Source of the DNA: Flectonema sp. DT1601
Taxonomy: Eukaryota > Euglenozoa > Diplonemea > Diplonemida > Diplonemidae
DNA length: 64,000 nt
Reading direction: 5' to 3'
Assembly: GCA_964019425.1 (NCBI GenBank)
Contig: OZ025810.1
Span: 372,001-436,000, forward strand
The translations under genes were made by a program, and so were the position numbers. Positions 1 to 12,200 of the stretch are shown in pieces (the stretch's first letter is position 1; the number at the start of each line of letters is the position of its first letter). A model generated the notes under the pieces. That model did no database searches and was not told where the DNA came from. It saw only the letters and a list, made by a program, of their open reading frames with translations.

Positions 1-150
1 GCCAGCAATAGTTTTGCTATTCAACAGTAGATTGGTATCCGCAAGTCTCCGTATCTTCTTCGAGATGGGTTCGTCAGATCCCATCAGAGATACTTCCGAC
101 GTCGTCAGGAGTACTCGTTTCTGTGTCGTGTTGAGAAATATTTTGCTCAT
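1..150 (-). CDS. Possible 5' part of an unidentified gene, cut by the window edge
   Basis: A minus-strand frame opens at an ATG at 150-148 and stays open to the left edge (about 50 residues, beginning MSKIFLNTTQ and basic around SKKIRRLAD). An acceptor-like TTCCAG lies directly before the ATG. It starts only 30 bp beyond the stop of the uL16m gene, which is tight for this window. No family is recognised. It could be chance open frame, so confidence is low. Confidence 0.3.
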   Translation of the reverse strand, partial: MSKIFLNTTQKRVLLTTSEVSLMGSDEPISKKIRRLADTNLLLNSKTIAG

Positions 151-179
151 CTGGAATCGTATACAACGCCTGACAGGTT

Positions 180-947
180 CTAACGCTCGAAACGACTTCC
201 CATAAAACGTGCTCTGAGATGAGGGAACTTTCTTCCTTGAAACACAGGATAGTTTTGACGACTTTGCTTCCTTGGGTTCCAGACCTGAGATTCTTTTTCG
301 TTTTCTGCAAATGAATAGTAGTGCATTTTGTAAGCCTCACCGGGGTAGGCATCTTGAAGACGTCGAGAGACATTTCTGTCGATGAAGGGTTGTGAAGAGG
401 CGTAGTCAATATCGTCGATTCCGTTAACCATTCCTTTCCGTTGCCAGAAAGTTTCTACTCCGAAAAGTGGTTTTATTCCTTTGAAGAATTTTGTAATACG
501 ATGGTCATCCATTATCTCAGGAAACCTTGTCTCAATGTCGAGAATCACAGTTCCTGGTCGGACTCTGAGAACCCAATGGAGGTGATCACCTAGACCTTTA
601 CCCAGCTTTGATCCCTGGGGTCTTCTTGATAAAGGGTGAATTTGATGTTCATCATTGACTGTTATCTTATAATCCTTTGTTCTATAATGTTGTTTTATAT
701 AGAGAACCGCGTTTTCAAATTGCTTCTCTGTTAGATGTCCACCCCTCTTCGTGACTAATCCAAAATGACCCTTTACAAAATCACAATCATTTCTTAACTC
801 CCAAGGTTTGTTAACTTGTTTTAATCCGTCTCTCATTGTCCTATCGTTTTGCCACTTTAATGCTTTAAATGGTTTCCATCTTTTTTGACAACTTGTGATT
901 GACGACAAACTTTTCACAGACTGACTCACAGCTGATCGCATTAGCAT
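180..947 (-). CDS. MRPL16: Mitochondrial large-subunit ribosomal protein uL16m (probable)
   Basis: A 255-residue single-exon protein. The centre matches the uL16 fold: a start-of-domain stretch with GGHLTEKQFENA near residue 70, the conserved basic glycine motif GSKLGKGLGDH near residue 112, then a strand reading WVLRVRPGTVILDIE. In this family that loop contacts the peptidyl-transferase region of the large subunit and 5S rRNA surroundings. The first 30 residues are rich in Ser, Arg and Lys with no acidic residues, as expected of a mitochondrial presequence, and the C-terminal extension beyond the core is typical of mitochondrial rather than bacterial forms. The first ATG of the frame is taken as start; a second Met follows two residues later. 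The identification rests on motif recognition only. Any 3' exon is not evident. Confidence 0.68.
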   Translation of the reverse strand: MLMRSAVSQSVKSLSSITSCQKRWKPFKALKWQNDRTMRDGLKQVNKPWELRNDCDFVKGHFGLVTKRGGHLTEKQFENAVLYIKQHYRTKDYKITVNDEHQIHPLSRRPQGSKLGKGLGDHLHWVLRVRPGTVILDIETRFPEIMDDHRITKFFKGIKPLFGVETFWQRKGMVNGIDDIDYASSQPFIDRNVSRRLQDAYPGEAYKMHYYSFAENEKESQVWNPRKQSRQNYPVFQGRKFPHLRARFMGSRFER

Positions 948-1948
948 TCTGCTAGATTTCTTTTTTTTATTGTACTTTTCTGCTGTTGGAGGAGGAGAGT
1001 GAATGAAAATATTAAAAAAAAAAAAAGAGGGAAAGTAACTTCTACAGACAATTTCACAACAGCCAATGCATCATCCACGCACCATACCATCACTTAAGTT
1101 GTGTTCTGAAAGATGTGCGTGACAGAGAGGACGCTTCTTGACTTTTTCTTCAAAGAAAAAAAAAAAAAAAAAAAAAAACAACAACCAGCGTTCTGTATTT
1201 TGCAACCATAACATAGATTATTATATCATTTTGCTAAAAGTACATAAACTTTTGAATAAAGTTTAAACAGGAGGACAGTACCGAGAAGGAAATGACTTCT
1301 CTGTATTAGGCACGCTAAAAGGTTGACAGCAAACACCTCAGCCGCTGTTTGTATTGTACCAAAATATTATAACATAACGTAAAAATAAAAATAAAAAGAA
1401 AGAACGGGCTTGTTCCTTTTTCAGTTGTGCAGCGCTAATACACCGAAAACCGAAAATATTAAATATCTCTTTTTAGATATAGAACAATAAGGCAATACAT
1501 TCATCTCGATCAAAGGATGTCATTATTAAGTAGAACTTACAACTGAAGAAATCTTCAGCAAAGAGTTTTTTTTAAATTGCTCAAAAAAAAAAAAAAAAAC
1601 TAACCATGAAGTTCGTAATAATATAATGAGGGCTAAAAACGAAGGTCGGGTGAGGGTTGGGGAGGGGATCGAACCTGACAACATATAACTAAACTTTTTT
1701 TTTTTTTTTTTTTTTTTCCCCCTCTATTCCCCTGATCTCTAAAACTCTGCCCTCTTCTTCAAGGGGGGATACAGCGCCATAGTAACCGAATTACGATGCT
1801 TAGCTAAAATATCTACTTATTCCACAACAAGAATGAAATGACAATACCTTGCTGTGATTGAAAAAAAAAAAAAAAAATAAGTGGGACCCCTCTGCCCTGG
1901 CCATTTTCAGTTAGATAAAATATCTTACAGAGGGATTAAATTTGATCG

Positions 1949-1980
<32 letters not shown>

Positions 1981-2164
1981 ATGACGTTTCATGGGTCGTT
2001 TTTAAGCAACGAAAACTACAACTATAATGGCTTTGTTGTTTAGAATCGAAAATTCATTATACGGGGGGGAGAATCAGTTGAGAAAATAATAATAATAAAA
2101 ATTGATATTACAATAAAAGAAGTTGACCACTTGTATTTTCTTAAACCAAACCAAAGTTGATTTC
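948..2164. other. Intergenic DNA, no gene seen
   Basis: About 1.2 kb of A+T-rich DNA between two minus-strand genes. It holds long homopolymers: A runs near 1158, 1593 and 1861, and T runs near 1687 and 1951. No frame with coding character, no RNA gene and no recognisable repeat were found. Confidence 0.6.
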
Positions 2165-5100
2165 CTAACCAAGACTATCTTCAGTATCGTCCATGGCTGA
2201 CATAACAGACCCACCAAAAGGCTCATCATCGGGTTGAAGATGAGGCGAGTGCTCTTCTTGAGGTCGAAGCTGTTCTTCTTCATCATCTTCATCGTCGGTT
2301 TTCTTAGGAGCGTCATCATTCGAATGATCCCAAACACACTCATTGTAAATCCAGTAGAAGGCACAATGAAAAGAACTAAAAGCACAAAGTGCTAACAACA
2401 TAATCATCGCAAAGATATCCTTACCACTGAGATCTGCACCCGAATCAGAGACACAAGAACCTATTGTGGAACCAGCTGTCTTTCTGTCATCAATACGTTG
2501 AGAGCATCTGAGTGGTCCGCAGTTAGGGTTAGTCGTCCAGACCAAGTTACTTTCAAGGCAAAGATCTGTTTCGCATTGTCTTCCAATAAACTCTGTAGTG
2601 CAATTGCATTCACAAACAGTTTTAGCTTCGTTGAGGGAAGCGATTCCTCGTCCGTTGCAATTTTGAAGATTATTGCAGGAAAGAATTGATTGACAAGCAC
2701 CATTAATAACAAAGTATCCCTCAACACAAGCAAGGCATTGACACTGCACCTCTCCCCACTGAGAAGCAGATGCTAAGCAGTTTGGTATTGGTGCACACAC
2801 TGACACAACCTGTTGTACTAATGCTGCGGTACCATCAAGACCCCCGAGAGTTGCAAACTTCGTAGCTCCCAAAGTAGTCTGAATACCGTTGGATATCTGG
2901 TTAAAAAACTCCGCCTGTTGTAATCTCCAAGAAACTCCTCTCCCCCAAGATGAAGGATACACATGTAATTCTATTCTTATTATCAATGATCCAGCCTCAA
3001 TCACTACTGCTAAGACGTTTGTCATCGACACAGTCGAGGTTGCGGCTTGAGTTGCAGTCGTAGAATTTACTGAATCCATTACAAGTTGTTTATCGCTACT
3101 TGATAGAGCGTCATATGCTGTAAAGTTACCTCCTGGGTATGTTACGAATATAAATTGTGATCTCTTCACCTCTTTGATGCCACAGTTAGCTCCAGTAAAT
3201 CCTTCTTGACATCTACAAGCATGACCAAGTGCTACCCACTCAGTTGTATCAGTGTTGTACATGCAGGTACCTCCGTTTAGGCAAAGAGGACAAGTACAAG
3301 TTCCACCGTATATACTGCCGTCGCATGTAATATTTACAGGGCACTGACAATACACCTGCTCAGGGACGATCGTTCCAGCATAGTCGCCAACTGGTCGATA
3401 GTTATCAGCGGCTACTAGTTTAGGCTGCCCTAACTCAGCTGGCCAACAATACATGGATTTCTTCTCTGACTGAAATGGGATCGTTCCACATTTTGCTCTG
3501 AGATTGCAACTCTTGGATATTGTGTTGCAAAATTCTGTATTACCACACACACACTTGCGTGTCTCAGGATCACGTGTTGACCCTCCAGTACAGGCAGAGC
3601 TATATTCAGTTGTTCGGTTAACAGTGCAATCTAAATTCTGAACACATGTTGGAACGGCAGCATTCGACTCACAGTATTGGGTTGAAGGACATTCACACAA
3701 AAGAGTACTTTCATTGAACAACAGACCAGAAGCAGCACATTCAGCCTGCCCCCCGGCACGACTGCAGCGACCTTCCCCTTGGCAGAAACCAGATGCACAT
3801 GTTTTGTGAGTATCACAAACACAGGCTCCTCCAACAAGAATAGAACCACCCTTGCACTGATCACTAATTGCAGCAGTGTAACTTTGAGTGGCTGTGTTAC
3901 ATGTGAATGACTGAAATGGAACACAAAACTTTCCATTAGCTACTGGGTCTCTAAAGTACCCATTCGGTGCTGCAGTAGATGATGCACTGCTGCATATTGT
4001 ACACGTGCAGTCTTCAAAATACTTATTCTCATTAGTAACAGCAATACATCCTGAGATATCTCCAGGTGTGCATCTCGAATACATAATCTCTGATACGGCT
4101 GCGTATTCACTCGGTAAACCATTAGCAGAACCGTTACAAAATTGTGTAATAGTTGTTTGACCAACAACAGGTGTCGCTGTACTACAAGGACCTGTTCCCC
4201 ACGAAGTGTCACCTCTACGAGACATCATTAAAGGTTGTTTAGCTGTATTCGTTGCAACAATTGGAGACGTGACAGACATTACTGTTGTTGGGGCTACAGT
4301 GATTAGAGATCTTCGACCATGATCTTGAGATACGTCAACCAAACAAAAGTTTGAAACATTTCCACGTAAAAGAAAAAAATCACTGTCGTAAAGCCTAGGA
4401 TTTTTGGGAAGAGAAAACCCAATAAAACCAACGTGCGAACTCAACGGGACCCTACCAGACGTACTATGAATAAACTGCGGACTGACGGGTGTCTGTCCCG
4501 CAGGGTACTCAATAGGGAACACCCCAGAAACAGAAGTTGTTGGATTGGCTATTTGCCCTCTGATACCGAACGCTGTGCTAAGACAAGATTTCATTGAGAT
4601 GCCACCTGTTGGGAATTTTTTATTTGTTCCTGCTTCACTGAAGACAACTTGTTTAAAGAATAAAATAACACACCTGCACTAACACAACTATCACACGTGA
4701 TACAAGAATCTAATGGCTTCTCATGAAGAGATGCCACTCCAAGGCTGCACATGATTTTCATAATTGAATCAACACGGAGCTTAGCAGAGTCTGTTTCTAG
4801 AGTTCTTGGTTGTCTAGCGAGGTTGACTCCCAAGACAGCAGACTCATGTACGATTCCATCTAAAAGTAGAGAAACAACTGAAGAAGCGGCGCTGAGAGAT
4901 TTCGTTGATAAAACAACGTTGTTAGTGATGTCAGAAATCTTTTCAAGAATTGATGTTATTCTCGTGTTTGACGTTGCTCTCATCGTAAGTACGACAGTAG
5001 GATCTCGATAACCAATACCAACGTTAATGAGTTCCGTTAGAGTCTTTACAATTTCGATTATTCTTTCGATTTGCCAAGGGGAGACCCAATCTTTTGAAAC

Positions 5101-8100
5101 CTCTGCAGCTACCCTTCCTTCAATTACTGATAAACAGTAATCCGCGAAGCTCAACCGACTATTTCCGTCAGCATTTTTGAGAAGCTGGACAGTAGCTGTC
5201 TGGGCTTCGATTTCATCCAAAGTCAAACTGGTCTCTCTTGAAGCCATATCAGTCTGTCGGGCCCGAACATTAGCGATGGCATCTCTGTTTGTATTTAAGT
5301 GATTTACTTATTCTACCAGCCCTCTCAATTATCGTTTTGAAAAAAAGAAATTCTAAACATACGAAGCAATAGTTGGAAGCGGAGGTAAAAGTGGAGCAGC
5401 CGTTACAGTAACACTGTTGGATGCGGTAGCAACAGAACCTTTTGCATCTCGAACGAAGCAAGTTACCTGTTTTTAGATGTGCTAACATTGAATTTTTGTT
5501 TATGTTACATCACACAATGAGATAAATAAACAAACCCTGTGATACGTATTAATTGCGGTGCTGCCATTACTTACAGGCCAGAAGTTAATTGGGGTTTCCC
5601 TCATTCTAATTGGGGTGAATTGTAAGTACCGAAACTCCATAGCTGTGGGGGATTTTTTTTTTTTGTTGGATTATGCTAAGTTGCAAGTAATTAATAAAAA
5701 AGGTTGACGTCATACCTAAGGAACTACACTTGTATGTGTTTGCAGTGATGGCAACTGGGGGACTGTTGCATGAAAGGATCTGACATGTTTTATTAGTCGA
5801 TTCGAAGTTAATGAAATTACAATCTTTTGATCTTCCGCACAACCATCGACATTCCACTTCAGAAGAGATTGTTGTCTGGTCATCTGGGATGATGGTTCTA
5901 CATCCTGTGCACATTCCACCATTCTGATAGACCTTCCAGACATCAAGAGGAAACCAAGGAAGTTGTTCCTTTCTACCCAGAGGCACTGGATAGTTACTTG
6001 TCTGACTATGCAGCACAGACCAACTAGTCCCGTCATATGAACCAGACAGTTGCCATTGCATTATATCATTCTCAGGATTGGACAACCCCGTAGTCATCGT
6101 GAACTGATCGATAACAGCAGGATTACGAAATGATATTATAATTGACTTTTTATTATAATCAATCCATTCCGTGTCTAAATTCGAATCCAATGCGTTGCTT
6201 GCCTCTCCATTACCAGAGAGTGGGTTACTTGATCCTTCTTGTGTAATGACAGCAGTTGATGTTGAGACAACCTTTAAAGAGTTCTTAGGACCTCCGAATG
6301 AGTGAGAAAACCCAATTTCAGTTAACTGCGCGGCAGTTGATTTACTTTTTAATTCGAAGTTCTCTTGGATAGTGGTGGCAATTTTTTCACTGGATATGTC
6401 GTTTCCGTTGACATCGACCTCTCTGCTGGACAGCCATGCTGTGTATGGGGGATCTACATCGGCAAAGTCTTGGCAGTAGATTGGAAGGCTTTCAACGGTC
6501 GATGACACTGAGTCTGTAATTCTGGTGAATCCAGTTGTATCAAACGAGTTGAAAAATATCCTCACCGCCACAGTCACTTCAGCACTCAACGCAGCATCCA
6601 TTATCGAGAATGAAAATGTCAACTTTACCTTAAACAGGTAACCCTCAGGCTTTAATGGCGTCCCCGGTTCTCCTATTATTACTAAAACTCCTCTTGTAGA
6701 AGTAGCTCTCCAAGCTGCAGTTGTTGACTCAAAACATGTAGTTTGAGCATCCATAGTCCAACAGCTGTTGATAGAACCCTCACCAAATGCTCGAGTGTTA
6801 GTACCTGATCCGCTGATAAAAGGAACAATTGTAAGTGGATTCTGGGTTACAGTATTTCCTACATGCATGTGACCAATGACAGCAGGTTTCTGCTCTGAAC
6901 ATATTCTGTCATTACAACTTAGAGATACCACTGGTTTTGGGACGTAAGCAATAGTAACTCTAATCGTATTCGTGAACAAAATCAGATCCTCAGTAGTTCC
7001 TATCGTACGCTTACAAGAGTCGTAAGGAAAGTCCGCCGGAGCAGTAGATTTCTTCCTCCAGTGCACGTATAATACGATTGCTTTTCCATCAAAATCAGCT
7101 GGCTGAGGTATTGCTTCAAGTTCTAATGTGAATGAAAACCCCGGTGCTGTCGGGGAATTCCAACTCTTGTATGCCGCAGAAGCACTCTTGACCAGTGGTT
7201 TCATAGTAATAAATTTCGACAATTCAGCGGTTGCAGGACCACCACTGGTATCGCTAATGAATAAGTCATCAGTAAATGCAGCAGTTGGAATTCCATTAGC
7301 TCTTGGAGTAATAGTACAGATGACAGGTATGGTAGGTGTTGATAAGTCGAGTGTAGTCGGTGTACAAGACGCTGTTGTCTCACTTGTCAATGGTCCTCCA
7401 ATGTTCGTAATCGCTGTTTGTGCCGGGAATGATCTCTTATCCACGAGTGACACAGATATTAAAACCCTCGCAAAGTCCTTCGGTTCCCACGCCAATTGAG
7501 TATAAGGGAATTCCTTATTTCTAATAACATTGCTAATGAAGGGAATGTCTACTAATGTGCTGCCTGCTTGCTGAGGACGCCCTTTCGATATGCGACAACC
7601 AGTAGTTGGACACAATTCTTGAGTCATGGTTACAGCAAAGGTACCCTCAAGATTTGTATTGTAGTTTGGGTCAGGGATTACTATTTCACCATCAACATCA
7701 CGACTTGTAATACTGCAGTAAAGCATTTCCGCTTGGTAAATTGTACTTCCCGTGGGACCAAAGGTGGTAGGGCTATTTTGAGCGTTGGCATCAGTTGCCG
7801 ACCATGCGTGAACTCTGTCCACATCAGTAGGACATGACAAAGCCATCGAATCTGGGTAACCATAAAAATATTGCGCTACTATAGGGTGAATCATATTGAC
7901 ACTTGTGCCCCCGTCAACAACCGTTACACGGAGGTCAAGTGTCAATTTAGACCGCAAGAGGCCCAGTTCCGCGCAAGGATAAATAATTGAAAACGTAGAT
8001 CCCGTTATTAAATTAACTCCCATTGGAACCCTGTGTTCCCTGTTGCTGCTGTCTTTGATTGTGGCTTGCCAGTTTGTTATTGAGAAAAGTGTTAATTGGT

Positions 8101-8431
8101 TTCCTTGCCATCTTCGGAGGGAGTGGGATGTCACGGCTACAGAGTACACAGATGTAGCTGGATTCAGACCTGTCGGCGTGGTTATAGTGCACGAAATAGC
8201 TTCTGCAACGTATAACCAGATCGAGGGAGATGTTTGAGTTCCTGATGAGGGTACTCTCTTTAACGTTGTCGCCGCATCCTCATTAGTCTGCTGCACTGTA
8301 TTTGAATTCAGTGGTGCCAATAATTTCAAATTATTAGGATTATTCCCAGCTCTCGTACACGTTACCTGCATACTTTCTGTTCCCACTGCAAGCAGCAGCA
8401 TTACGAGTGCTGCTAACTGCGTTGAATTCAT
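2165..8431 (-). CDS. Large type I membrane receptor with discoidin, PAN-like, REJ-like and EGF modules
   Basis: I join five exons: 8431-5716, 5642-5536, 5466-5363, 5284-4674 and 4605-2165. The introns are 68-78 nt, all GT-AG, and the frame is kept across every junction, giving 1,992 residues. A signal peptide (first 20 residues) precedes a long beta-rich ectodomain. An F5/8-type C (discoidin) domain lies near 735-840 (ASNALDSNLDTEW, later WQLSGSYDGTSW), followed by a PAN/apple-like Cys cluster up to about 905. Exons 2-3 read as the end of a REJ-type domain (VTCFVRDAKGSVATASN). Exon 4 is helical and resembles the stretch between REJ and the membrane in polycystin-like proteins. Exon 5 is Cys-rich with a clear EGF module (LCLNGGTC, then CRCQEGFTGANC). 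One membrane helix near the C-terminus precedes an acidic cytoplasmic tail. The role is inferred to be cell-surface recognition or adhesion; the ligand is unknown. Confidence 0.8.
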
Positions 8432-9260
8432 TCTACTTTTTTATCTTTTTTTTGGTTCGGGAGGTGTGTTTTTTTCCTCGAGTCCTGTGGGAGGAAAGTA
8501 CGCAAATAGGAACAACCCAAAAAAACATCATTATAAGTCACGGAGGTGACGCACACAAAACATAGAATGATAATCCTCATTTCAGCTATCGAATAAGCGG
8601 AAAGAAAACACACTTTTAACGGCCCTGGTGGATAGCCGCAAACAAGACAAGTCGCAAGAGTGAGTATCACTCACTTACAACAGAATGCATGACAGCAAAG
8701 CAGAAGATACACAGAAATACAATCCGCAATCACACAAGAAGGGGAAAAAAAAAGAAGAGAAACGACACTTTCACATGCAATAAATAAGTCGCACACTGAT
8801 ATCATTTTGTTCATTCGCGTGCAATTGGGTATAACGTTACGCTCTTTTATATTTAAAATTAAGTACAGCGACAAACATAAAGTTAAATTTTAAACAATTC
8901 TTAAATAAGCAAAAGAATCATAAAAAGACATAACAAAGAATTGTTGGCTGCGCAGATCAGAACAAAAAGGTATGAGTGAACTTCCTTCTTTTCAGAAGGA
9001 AAGAACAAAAAGAGAGAGATAAAAGTGGGCCAACAACATAATGGCATACAAGACCTGTTTACTTAAAAAAAACGTATTCTTTCTTACAAAATAAAATGTT
9101 TCTGAATTTTTAGTTGTGAAATTTTGATATAAAAATCAAAAGAAACGATCTTAAAAACAAATCGCAACTTGCAACAACTTATTCAAAAATAAGAATAAAA
9201 AAAATAAAAAAAAAGAACCCCAAATCTGTGGCTTTCCACAGATCGTGGGGTGACGATGTA
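8432..9260. other. Intergenic DNA, no gene seen
   Basis: About 0.8 kb of A+T-rich sequence between the receptor gene and the ADP-ribosyltransferase gene. Short frames on the minus strand (for example 8428-8670) have no coding character. Nothing else is recognised. Confidence 0.55.
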
Positions 9261-12200
9261 CTATGATGCGTTTTTATCTTTTGCTTGATAAGCTTTTCCC
9301 TTGTTATAAAAGTACGTAAACCATTCCTTGTTCCATCCCTCGCATGTTAATTTGGTAAGTAAACTCTCAATAACGTTCAGAACAGTAACATAGAGTTTGT
9401 CACCAGAATAATCTGTTTTAAGGAAACTTCGTAAGCGTACTTCTGAAGACCAAAATCCTTCGGAATTTTGGAGACTAAATATTGCTGTCAAAACCTCAAC
9501 AGGATCCGAATCTAGTGTGAGCCCTTCATCCATAGCGGCTTTAAAGTCGTCAAATTTTGTAATCGAATAGGAACCCAGCAAACCCGTACTCGTTGAGGCC
9601 CAGTCTTCTTCACCACTATACAACAACGATCTACTCTTTTCCCAGTACATTCCAGTACATCCTTGCATTATCGATCTTGAGTCTGAATTTGTAATAAAAC
9701 CGGGTCGTAAGCCATTAGCTGCGAGTTCGTTTGCTAAGAATTTCGTATCACGGGAATGGAATATTACGGGACATGTTCTCGCGCCTACTTCTCTTATACA
9801 TTCCTCTAGTACCTCTCTTCCTAGGTCCATCCATTGAGGAGTTGGATTGATGTAGTACTGTTTGGTGTTTGTGTTTTTTTGAAACAACAAAATAACAAGT
9901 GAACTAACTCACAGCCAACTTCACATGATGATAAAACATACGAATTTAAATCCCCAATCTTTTTTATATAAAAGCTCAAACTGGGCCCTGAAATAAATTC
10001 TAGCTACTTGAGCTCGCAATGAAGGGTCTAAGTTCCTCAAGGCGAGGCCAACCCCCAGTGATCTAGAAACCATTACGTCAACACGCTGTTTGTTTTAAGA
10101 TTATACAGACTTGTTTACTATTCATAACACGCTGATCAAAAGGGAAAATGACAGCCTGATACCACTCGTTTTAAGAAAAATATGATCTAAAGAGGATGAA
10201 TGTAATCATACCTGCGATTCAGCAGCATCAAAGACCGCTTGGTAGAGGAGAGAGATTCGATTCTCAAGCTCGTCTTCCTTTCCGTCCTGGAAGTATTTCC
10301 ATCCCCTGTGAGATTGTGATTCCTGTAGTTTACTTGATTGAACTGGAACCCTAACAAAGTACTTCGGAGCTTCCCTTAGTGTTGCCTCAATATCTCCAAA
10401 ATTAACAAAAGTACAAGACAGAAAGGTTACTGGATTCACTTTCGATTCATGAAACCCATCACTAAATGCTTTCCGCTCTATAATGCGGTTGTCAAATTGA
10501 CCTTCTTTTCTCTCATTTTCCCCCTCTTTTCCCTCCTCTCCCTCCTCCTTGATATCCCTTTTACCCTCAGTGAAAAAATAACCCTTCTGTGATAAACAAA
10601 CGTTAGTCGCCAACTCAACAAGAGACTTGCTGAGTACCATCTTGAAGTGTGGTAATGATTTAAATCCAGCAATTGTAAAGTTGTTATCATCACCCAGATA
10701 GTCAAACCAACCTCTCAGGCAACTTGTGACCACTTCTAACTCCTCGTTTTGTGACCAGAGATATTGTACCTTTTCAATTAACTCATCCTTACTAATTGTT
10801 TTAGTGTAATCTGATCCCTGCATCGAACTGTCCGGTCCCCTCCGTAGACTACTACGTAGTACATTTAACATAGATGCCTTAGTGGACTCCCACTCGTAGG
10901 CGATTGCTTTCAGAGGGACGGCTCTGAAGATATTAAAAAAAAGCAGGAACTTGGAAGTAAATTTCGTCAGCAAGGACTTGTAAAACTGTTTTGGAAGTAC
11001 CTGACTGGTTACAATTTCCCTCGTTCTGATTAATTGCCGTAATTCAGTCAAGGCTATGTTAAACGACTTGTCACCGTAGATGTCACTCACAGTTATTTCG
11101 TCCTCAGTTTTGGACATGGTTGACTCTTTGTAGTAAGAATCCTTCTCCCGGAACCTCTCGTGATAAGATTTGACTTTTTCGTGTGAAATAGTAATGACCG
11201 CTGACTTGCAATCTTCAAGTAAGATTCCTGTGTTGCGGTTTTATAAAGTACTTGTAAATGATGAATAAAAAACATGAGCGCCCCTATACTCTCGACAAAC
11301 TACCAGAATGTTATGTACAAAAAACAAATAGGGAAATCATACTTGGGATCAACGTGATCTCTTCTTCCTTACAGTCAATTCTACCCAACTGATGTAAGAA
11401 TGTCATTGCAAGTCGCATTGTGAATGGAAACGGTTTTACTGTCTTATCATTTTGCTCAAACAATGCATGAGGGGAGTACTCACCACATTTCATTTCATGA
11501 AAATCGCTGACCTTCTCGAGAATTTTTCCGATGCTTGCTGTGCAGTTTGAACAATTGTTAGAGCTATTCTCAATCAACTCACGAGGGACATAAATATAAC
11601 TTTCTTCAGAATACTCACAAGACATGGGAGGGTTAATCCTCGTTTGTTTATAAGCAATGTCTGAGGGTTCGAAGAACCTTTCTGGTGCCTGGGTTTTGCT
11701 TTCTTTGCCCGAGATGCGGTCAGTGAACCAGGATTCACATAATGTGACTTGTTGTTTTTCAACACGTTGCCTCCACTGTACTAACTCGTTGTCGGTGTGT
11801 AGTAGAGTACCTCTTGATGCGAGATGAATTGTTAGAATACCATCATCGTCATCAATGAAAACCTTTTCTACTAGAAACGTTTCAAGAGGTGCCAAGATCC
11901 AATCCGCTTTCATTCCTTTATTCTCTTTGCTTGACTTCTCGTTGAGTATAGATACCGTTGCCCCTGACATCTTCCCCTTGGCAACGAAGCGGATGCAACT
12001 TGCTTTTCCAGCTTCCGGAATTGGATGTTTCATGCCTACAACATTTGAGCGATTCCATTGCACGCCCTGATCGCCGTATGTTTCGCGAAATTCTTCTTCT
12101 GTCCTACTGTGTTTGATATCTTGACGACGTTCTAATTGCCATACACTGATTTCGGGTATTCCATATAGTTCTCCAATTTCTATGTTCATATGTTGAAACA

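Noticed and set aside
1640-1690. tRNA-like GGATCGAACC on the minus strand
   Set aside because: No acceptor, D or anticodon stem can be formed around it.
4591-4673. Overlap of two minus-strand frames suggesting a frameshift in the receptor gene
   Set aside because: A 68-nt GT-AG intron (4606-4673) joins the frames exactly, like the other introns in the gene.
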